64,000 nt of DNA from Rutstroemia sp. NJR-2017a BVV2 (taxonomy: Eukaryota; Ascomycota; Leotiomycetes; Helotiales; Rutstroemiaceae): NCBI GenBank assembly GCA_002946415.1, contig NJPS01000013.1, forward strand, positions 1,116,001-1,180,000. The letters are read 5' to 3'. Under the pieces are notes generated by a model. The model ran no database searches and was not told the origin of the DNA. It saw nothing but the letters and a program-made list of their open reading frames with translations. A program made the translations under genes and the position numbers. Every line of letters begins with the position of its first letter. The first letter of the stretch is position 1. This document shows, one piece after another, positions 57,459 to 64,000 of the stretch.

Positions 57459-58282
57459 TGAGATGAACTTACCCCCTGCAGTGCTGTTACGATTACGAGT
57501 CTCTTCGTGCGAAAGGGAGTTTGAATATTATCTACTCTTACCAGTCGACGCTATAATTCCTATTGCGCTATTTATCCTTCGGACCTACACATACCCATGG
57601 ATACCCATTTATGTGGCAACCCGGCGCAAAGTACAGGTGTTTCGGTGGTTTTTGCATACCTGTTGAGGTTTGTCGTTCAAGTGGTGGTAGTACCAGATCC
57701 TCGCCAACATCCCTAATCTGATCTCCCTGGCATTATTCGTTTGTTGTTGTGTAAAATTCACGCGTATCAATGGGGGAATGGAGGAATGAACTGAGCAATG
57801 GCGTTATGGAGCAGGAAAAGAGGAGTTTAGGGATAGAGCCATGTTGTATGGACATCGGAAATTGTATGTGGCACAATTGCTCGTAACCATATTCGCTGCC
57901 TCGAAATGTGTTTAGGATCTAGAATCGATAGGACGTCGTGCCGGCACCTCAAGTAATGCTCTTACGATAATACAAGGAAATGTTTTAGGACTGCTAAAGA
58001 TTTCCCTTGACAAGTCAGATGTTTGTATTCACGTATTTCATGTCGTTGCTCGTAAAGTTTTGCCTGTCATAACCTACGGTCCGGTTATTAAAATGTCGCT
58101 TTCCTACCAGTACGTCGAAAACAATTTTGTGGGTCCCAAAATTTTCGCTTAACCACGATTAGGGTTTCCACCACCAAATTCGACTTTTCGCAAATCAACC
58201 TCGTAACCTCGACGACGACAACTTCTTCATCGACAACCTTCGCCTCTAACCTTTCTAGCAATTTAAAGGAAATACCGTCGAG
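57459..58282. other. Intergenic
   Basis: RPD3 3' UTR and RPL23 promoter. A telobox-like element is listed separately. No gene is seen. Confidence 0.5.
58159..58167 (+). promoter_or_regulatory. Telobox-like element in the RPL23 promoter
   Basis: TTAGGGTTT lies 116 nt before the RPL23 start codon. Telomere-repeat-like boxes bound by Tbf1-type factors are a known feature of ribosomal protein gene promoters in many ascomycetes. Position and sequence fit that role, but binding is not shown. Confidence 0.6.
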
Positions 58283-59248
58283 ATGGCAAAGATTTCGTGA
58301 GTGGCCTTTTCCGCTGTTATTGGTGTGATGTGGATGCGATTGGCGAATAATGCCCATATATCAGCAGAAGTTGAGGACCTGGAGAGTAATTGAAGGGAAA
58401 TGAGCGGATTGCAGTGCTGGATACTGGGTAGCGGGAACTGGGGAAGACATTGAAGGACGGAATAATGCGAATGCTAACGTGATGGTTTTATAGACGTGGT
58501 GCCCCTGGTGGCAAGCTCAAGATGACCCTCGGTCTTCCAGTGTATGTTTTCCCCTCCGTTCCACCTCAACACAATCTACGACATCGAGTAAACGAACTTT
58601 CGATGCTTGCGAACCTACAAACCACGATACACCAAGCACCTACGAAACGATGAGGAATATACGAATACTAACTAGCAAAATAGCGGTGCAGTCATGAACT
58701 GCTGCGACAACTCCGGTGCCCGTAACTTGTACATCATCTCCGTCAAGGGTATCGGTGCCCGCCTCAACCGTCTCCCAGCTGGTGGTGTCGGCGATATGGT
58801 CATGGCCACTGTCAAGAAGGGAAAGCCGGAATTGAGGAAGAAGGTCATGCCCGCAGTTATCGTCAGACAATCCAAGCCATGGAAGAGAACCGATGGTGTT
58901 TTCTTGTACTTCGAGGACAACGCTGGTGTGGTGAGTCTTGGGTTTCTTATACTTGCGCAAATTATGGACTATATGGCTACTTGGAGGAAGTCCGATTTAG
59001 AGAGAAGGGGAAAGCGCGACCAGGATTCCGGTTATTGAGTTGAAATTATGAATGTGTGCTGATTCAAGTTCCATAGATCGTCAACGCCAAGGGAGAGATG
59101 AAGGGATCTGCCATCACCGGACCAGTAGGAAAGGAGGCTGCTGAGTTATGGCCAGTAAGTTTTGATTCGACCTCGGACGCTTTGATTTAGGGTCAAATTC
59201 TAACTACTTCCGCAGCGTATCGCCAGTAACTCTGGTGTCGTGATGTAA
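58283..59248 (+). CDS. RPL23: 60S ribosomal protein L23 (uL14)
   Basis: Five exons, 58283-58296, 58494-58541, 58684-58930, 59077-59154 and 59216-59248, give 139 residues, the normal length for eukaryotic uL14. The first exon codes only MAKI plus two bases. The core reads [54 protein letters not shown] and [11 protein letters not shown], then [20 protein letters not shown] and ends SGVVM. The many small introns, some over 140 nt near the 5' end, are typical for ribosomal protein genes. The protein sits at the subunit interface of the 60S particle. Confidence 0.97.
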
Positions 59249-59894
59249 AAGGCTGTCTTTTCTTTCGGGGTTCTTAACGTTAAATGGTTGGAAGGCATGG
59301 ATGATTAAACGGAATGGCGTCGCATCGTTGCTTGTTATGCCATCTTCACTACATATTGAAAGACTAAACGGTCTATATGAAGAAATCGAGTCTACTTCCT
59401 GCCAAAGCCTATCCAAGGGTCTACTGTTTTGTGGCGACATGTTACTTGTGACTCAACGTGTACTGGTCCTGGTGCAGAGATGGAAATTTGGAAGTGCAAG
59501 CTAGGTTGCCTTCATTGGGACACGGAGAAGCATAAATGAAGACGCCGAGTCAATTCAATGAGCGACTACTACATCTCTACTCATATCCCTCTGGAAATAT
59601 AACACTAGTCTCGAGCAGCAGGACAGCATCCTATCCCAATGGCCGTCAGCAAATCGAGACTTTGAATCCCTGCGAAATCATATTTCTAATTTCGCTTCTT
59701 TTTACGCTTTTCTATGATATAGTCAAACCACGCGCAGCCAAACACGCAAAAAACATTATCCCAACCGCACACACGCCATGCCTATCCCAATTCCAAGTTA
59801 TGCATCAGAGCGCTGGATATGCAAAACAATACAAGTAGATATACAAACAGACGAGCTCCATTTCCATTTCATTTACTCCTCTCCCCGCCGCCGT
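59249..59894. other. Convergent intergenic spacer
   Basis: 3' flanks of RPL23 (+) and the ZIP transporter (-). No gene is supported. Confidence 0.5.
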
Positions 59895-61405
59895 CTAAGC
59901 CCAAGCTCCCACCAAAGCCATTAAACAAGCCCCTCCCATAACCGCCCCAAAGGCCTCCCATCTCCTTCTCCCCTTCAAGACCCCGTAACTCTTATCACTC
60001 AGGAAATCCTCCGCCAACAACTGCACCAGTCCCGCAAACAGCAGCAGTCCGCTGCTAATCGCGTTCATGAACCCCACCATCAGCAGCCCGGCCGCGCTGT
60101 GAGGATCGTAGAGATTGTGCACGATGAGTCCAATGGCCTGCCCGATCGGTGTGGTGGTGCCGTACGCAAGAACCATGAGCCAGGGGCGCGGCGACCCCGA
60201 GGGGAAATTTATAGCGGCGATGCGCGAGCCGAGCGCGAGACCCTCGAAGGATTGGTGGAAGGCGATCGCGATGAGGAAGACGATGAAGGGTGGACCGGTG
60301 GCGACGGAGATGGCCATGCCGATGAAGATGCTGTGGAAGAGGATACCGGCTTCGAGGAGGAGACATTGGAGGATTTGACGTTTTTGAGAATCGCTTTCGG
60401 AGATGGGGGACGGGGTTTCGGGGTCATGGTGGTGCAGAGGGGGTTTGGATGATGCGGTGGGGCTTTCGTCCTCATGGTCGAGTTCGGAGAATTCGAGATC
60501 GGATTCGGAATCTGAGTCTTGGTATTTGCGACGCTCGCTTTCGTGGCCGGAGCCGGTTTGTGGGGTGGAGACAGGGAGAGGTGAGACGCCTGATACGAGG
60601 CCTTCGGATTCACCCAAGTCTTCTAGTGCGATGTCTTGCGGTCGGTGGTTGACTCCTAGTTTTCCTATCCGTCCATTACTTTTCTTGGCTTTCGTCTTGA
60701 CTGTCCCGTTTCTGTGAGCTGATCCGTTTTCTCCTTCCTCCTCTTCTGGCACAGAGCCCCATGCTCCTCCGTGCGAATGCGAATGACCTGCTCCTCGGGT
60801 TGTCAAGAACATCTCTAATCCAACTACTATCAATGCGCTGAACATGGCGATCAGTCCCGCTAGTGGACGATATCCATCGCTGAAGAAGTAAGGTAGACAT
60901 GGTTGGGTCAGGGACATAAAGGCTGTAGGTAGCAGATGCACGAATGCTGTCGCTATCAGCACCCCGGTTCCGAAATGCTGCGAGAGGAATATAAAGCGAT
61001 TGGGGCCTTCGGATTTCGATGATCGGCGGGAAATGAGTGGGAATCCGCAAGCTGCAGTGGTGAAGCTTGGCGTTAGTTTGGGTACTTCTGCGAAGGGTGG
61101 TTTTGTGAGAGAGGGGGGGGAATAGCTACCAATTGTACTCAAAACCAAGATCAACACCAGCGCAAATACATGCGCAGACGTATTGTACGATCCTTTGGCT
61201 CCAGAGCCGCAGACCGGCTTTTCCGGCACAGTTCCTGTTGCTTCATCTTGTTGTCGGCGGGCCAGCTCGGCGAGAAGATGGGATGTTGACCATGAGGACA
61301 CTGCAGCAGATGTTAGTTCTAGATTGCATTTATATGTAACTCTTGCAGATTGACTGTCCCAAGAGAAAGAGATAGTATACTGTACATACCGTCGCGATCC
61401 ACCAT
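59895..61405 (-). CDS. ZIP-family zinc/iron transporter
   Basis: Three exons, 61405-61390, 61300-61130 and 61051-59895 (phase-1 introns of 89 and 78 nt), give 447 residues. The frame opening further upstream as a single ORF reads through both introns and is wrong: only the spliced form gives MVDRDVSSWSTSHLL and the typical helix VLILVLSTIACGFPLISRR. Later helices include FGTGVLIATAFVHLLPTAF, GLIAMFSALIVVGLEMF, the signature LEAGILFHSIFIGMAISV and FHQSFEGLALG (metal-binding His/Glu of TM4 and TM5), and two more helices to the end (MGGACLMALVGAWA). The long loop between TM3 and TM4 contains a His-rich GHSHSHGG, an acidic stretch (DSDSESDLEFSELDHEDE) and LHHHDPETP, likely for metal sensing. It should import zinc or iron at the plasma membrane; the metal cannot be told. 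Confidence 0.93.
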
Positions 61406-62997
61406 CTTTCTTCAGAATTTGAAATATTATATGATTGCTATACACCGTAGAATCATGGCGTTGTGCTGTTCGTTTCGTTTTGTGTTTTTTTTAGAGTGCT
61501 GGAGCTGGGTGATGAATGGCTGGCCGTTGGAGGCTGCACGGTAGGGAGGGACTTTTCGGGTCCGTGTCAGCCTGCAGATCGGCTGTGGATTTGGGTTTGG
61601 GACGCTAAAACGGGGATTGAAGACTTGGCAGGGGGAGGGAATAAGTTGTGGAATTCATCTACCAAATCTCATCTTTTTCTTCGTGATGTGTGGGGTGGAA
61701 CTTGCGACAATGAAGGCCACCGACGTACCGAGATGATATTTCGATATTAGGATGGGCGATTCCTGGTCGCGGTGTGAGATGTAGTGCATTTTACAATCTG
61801 AAATTGGAATGGTGGAAGGTCGCATTTTGGAGAAGTCCCTTCAATCATCAACAGTTGAGCTCAGTTCATCAACTGCGAAATGCAAGTCTCAAGGCATGGT
61901 TGTCGGCGTTCTCTTCTTAGATCACTTGATCAGTATTGACGTCGAAATACTTTACCAGAGGCAGTGCGAGCGAGTTGGCTGTGGCGCTCCGAGTATTCAC
62001 TGTATAATGATTTCCCCAATGGTCCAACATATGGACATACTAGGTATGCTGAGAGCCCTGCTTCAGCTTTCGCGCTTTTCATCTTGACGTACTTTCCTAT
62101 ATCGGCGTCTCTCGCCTCGCTCTTTCCTTCACTTCAAAGTTAACTACACGGAAGCCCGGTCCACTTTCTTTATTTCTCCTCATGTTACGTTTCTCCTCCA
62201 TCAACTCTCCGGTTCAGATTCGAAAGACAGTGGAACTTTGCACGCTTCCGTCCTTGACCACTCAGTAGATATCATACCGCCGACGAGTTCTTAGCTGCAG
62301 AAACCTTAGACCATCGAGGCGATTGCGTCTCCGTTTCGAAACTAAATCAGCTTATCTTGAGATGTCACAGAACTGAGTCTCGCAGGGTCAACCACTCTAA
62401 CCATCTGATATCATTCACGAAACTGCCAGAAATTGCCTATCTATCTTTATACCTATTTACCACTTCCATTCCATGGACTACAAGACCTAGTCGGCGTCGC
62501 TGCCTTGGAATATCGACATACTGCAAAGTACATCAGTTGCAAGATATGAAATTGCTCATAGTATCAACGGCTTCATATAAGCTCCAAGTTGCTGCTTTTC
62601 AGTCCATGTTAGAGCAGCAAAAGCGGATTATCTTTGGAGCTTGAGTTCAGCTTCCAGCAGACTCTCCGATCTATTTCAACCACAAAGGAAGTTACCATTC
62701 AGCACAAATCATTCCGAAGCAAGAAGACATATTTCTATTGCATATTCTTGCTTGTGCCGGTGACTCCATGCCGTCAAGCATAATCTCAATCTTCAAGATA
62801 TCATCTATTGCCTTCTCAATATTTTCCGGCTTGACTGATTCTTCCATCTCGGCTGATTCTTTCATCTCGAATGATTCTTCCATCTCGACCTTCTCGCCTG
62901 GCATTATTTTACTGCCAGCAAACTTACTTCTGTAGTACATATATCTATCACTTACTGAACTTAGTCGAGAGCTTAGCGTGTCGATTGTCTAACCAAA
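61406..62997. other. Intergenic stretch of about 1.6 kb
   Basis: No confident gene. On the minus strand at 62692-62940 there is an 82-codon frame with a repeated VEMEESFEMKESAEMEES-like acidic part; on DNA level it is a short imperfect repeat of about 18 bp (TGATTCTTCCATCTCG, about 62833-62888). It could be a small gene or chance. The last 60 bases precede the DUF7587 gene. Confidence 0.35.
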
Positions 62998-64000
62998 ATG
63001 AACATGGACAAAGAAAGTCAAGATGAAGACTGTCCTACTAATCCTGCTGGCTCCCCTGCAGATATTGATCCTGAATTGGATCCGTTCGATAAAGCTGAAT
63101 TGCGCTGCAAAAATTTCAATCCATTAATGTTGGAGCTCGAAACATCAATCGGAAATTTACCAGCTTCGAAAGAAAGAGCAAAAATGATATTTGTGGCTGG
63201 TGTGCTTCGGGACAAATATCACCGTGCTGTAAAGAAAAGTCCAAGCCGACGTCCTGAAGATCGAGCTGCATATCCCACTTGTCATACACAGGTTGAGGAG
63301 CTGTTTCGCAAGGCGTTATCCAAACGTCCATGGGAACCCAAAAAACGTTTGATGTCCAACAACGACGAAAACGGGATGACCGAAGGACAGCCAAGTCGGA
63401 AGAGACGAAAAACTGAAGCGTTGCCGGCTACAGGAGCTACAAAGCTCAAGACCATGTCTTCGACCAAGTTGTTGGAAGAAAATCTTCATCCATGGAGAGT
63501 AGGCTCTTGGACAGAGATACCGAACTCCGGTATGCTTTGGCGCGTATGGGACAAGCGGAGCGCATGCAGGATTGACGACAGCCGAGTGGGTTTTCTTGCG
63601 GGGTCACCAGATTACTGCCTGGGTCTATCTGAGGATCGTTCAGTGTCACTTAAGAACCATGCAAACTGGGGCTGTAGGAATCCTAGTCCGTTTATCTCAA
63701 CCACCTCATCTTTTGCAGAGATAGTCGATCATCGCGTCCCGCAATTGAAAAAGCGACAGGGAAAGTATAAAGGACAGCTTATCAACATCAAACTTACCCT
63801 TATCAATGTTCGTGCTAGAATTGCGGCCAAGATGCCAGTACTTAAAATGACGACAGAGCTCGACCACTATAAAGTGCAGACACCGTATGGCAATTTCAGA
63901 AACTATTTGAATTCGTTCTTCGAGAACGAATATCTATGTCCCTTTGTCATCCCTGCGGCTGAAATCGTTGGGACGTTCACCTGGAGTTCTGTGGAGCAGT
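62998..64000 (+). CDS. DUF7587-domain protein, 5' part only
   Basis: An open frame of 334 codons starts at ATG 62998 (AAAATG context) and runs off the window without a stop or a visible intron. The first 160 residues are charged and disordered, with a PSRKRRKT nuclear-type basic patch. From about residue 165 the DUF7587 domain of fungal proteins is recognisable: MLWRVWDKRSACRIDDSRVG, SLKNHANWGCRNPSPFIS, TSSFAEIV, and near the edge LCPFVIPAAEIVGTFTW. The function of the domain is unknown; some members resemble ADP-ribosyltransferase-type folds by prediction, which I mention only as a possibility. C-terminal part missing. Confidence 0.75.
   Translation, partial: MNMDKESQDEDCPTNPAGSPADIDPELDPFDKAELRCKNFNPLMLELETSIGNLPASKERAKMIFVAGVLRDKYHRAVKKSPSRRPEDRAAYPTCHTQVEELFRKALSKRPWEPKKRLMSNNDENGMTEGQPSRKRRKTEALPATGATKLKTMSSTKLLEENLHPWRVGSWTEIPNSGMLWRVWDKRSACRIDDSRVGFLAGSPDYCLGLSEDRSVSLKNHANWGCRNPSPFISTTSSFAEIVDHRVPQLKKRQGKYKGQLINIKLTLINVRARIAAKMPVLKMTTELDHYKVQTPYGNFRNYLNSFFENEYLCPFVIPAAEIVGTFTWSSVEQ

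Noticed and set aside
59895..61445. Single-exon 516-residue version of the ZIP transporter
   Set aside because: It reads through two introns; the spliced form restores the conserved first helix and a normal ATG.
1..64000. CRISPR arrays, operons, bacterial-type elements, intact transposons
   Set aside because: None seen; the sequence is a fungal nuclear genome with spliced genes.

Overview
The window comes from a filamentous ascomycete. Genes are separated by moderately long intergenic DNA and most are split by short (about 45-90 nt) introns with GT..AG ends and CTAAC/CTGAC-like branch points. Several families are typical of Pezizomycotina: HET domain, CFEM-linked PTH11-like receptor, LaeA-like methyltransferase, DUF7587, Clr5-like and F-box/2EXR-like proteins. 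The house style is close to Leotiomycetes, but this is an inference that needs a species search. No prokaryotic features, CRISPR array or intact transposon were seen.

Layout. 0-5 kb: the 5' part of a HET-domain gene runs off the left edge (-), followed by a small secreted protein (+) and two related cysteine-rich proteins with a mucin-like stalk and one membrane span. The first of these is intact (-); the second (+) lacks a signal peptide and does not splice in frame. 5-8.7 kb holds no gene I can support. 8.7-20.2 kb: Ted1/Cdc1-type metallophosphoesterase (-), F-box protein (-), a GRDP/DUF1399-type protein with a Gly/Cys tail (+), a second F-box-like protein (-) and mitochondrial TIM50 (+). 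22-38 kb is an accessory, mostly secreted or signalling block: heme-thiolate peroxidase (-), CFEM receptor (+), GMC oxidoreductase (+), a broken tannase/feruloyl esterase (+), LaeA-like methyltransferase (+), a tRNA-Pro-like gene (-) and a short-chain dehydrogenase (+). 38.4-39.6 kb holds a frameshifted DUF7730-like pseudogene (-), and 43.8-44.6 kb a Clr5-like protein (-). 44.6-52.5 kb is gene-poor. 52.5-61.4 kb is a core block: small hypothetical protein (-), proteasome lid RPN11 (-) divergent from histone deacetylase RPD3 (+), ribosomal protein uL14/RPL23 (+) and a ZIP metal transporter (-). The right edge cuts a DUF7587 gene (+).

How they fit together. The core genes are unrelated housekeeping functions. 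The 22-38 kb block combines extracellular oxidation (peroxygenase, GMC flavoenzyme that may supply H2O2), a decayed esterase, a surface receptor and tailoring-type enzymes. It has no PKS, NRPS or terpene backbone, so it looks like an environment-interaction region rather than a classical metabolite cluster. Three reading-frame breaks (tannase, DUF7730-like gene, second cysteine-rich protein) are single-base shifts. They may be real decay or consensus errors, and the distinction matters for the annotation. I did not find a convincing wholly new system. The best leads are the receptor-like paralogue pair beside the HET gene, a perfect 12-bp GAAA-loop hairpin at 17.9 kb, a diverged repeat pair around the F-box gene, and the long gene-poor tract.
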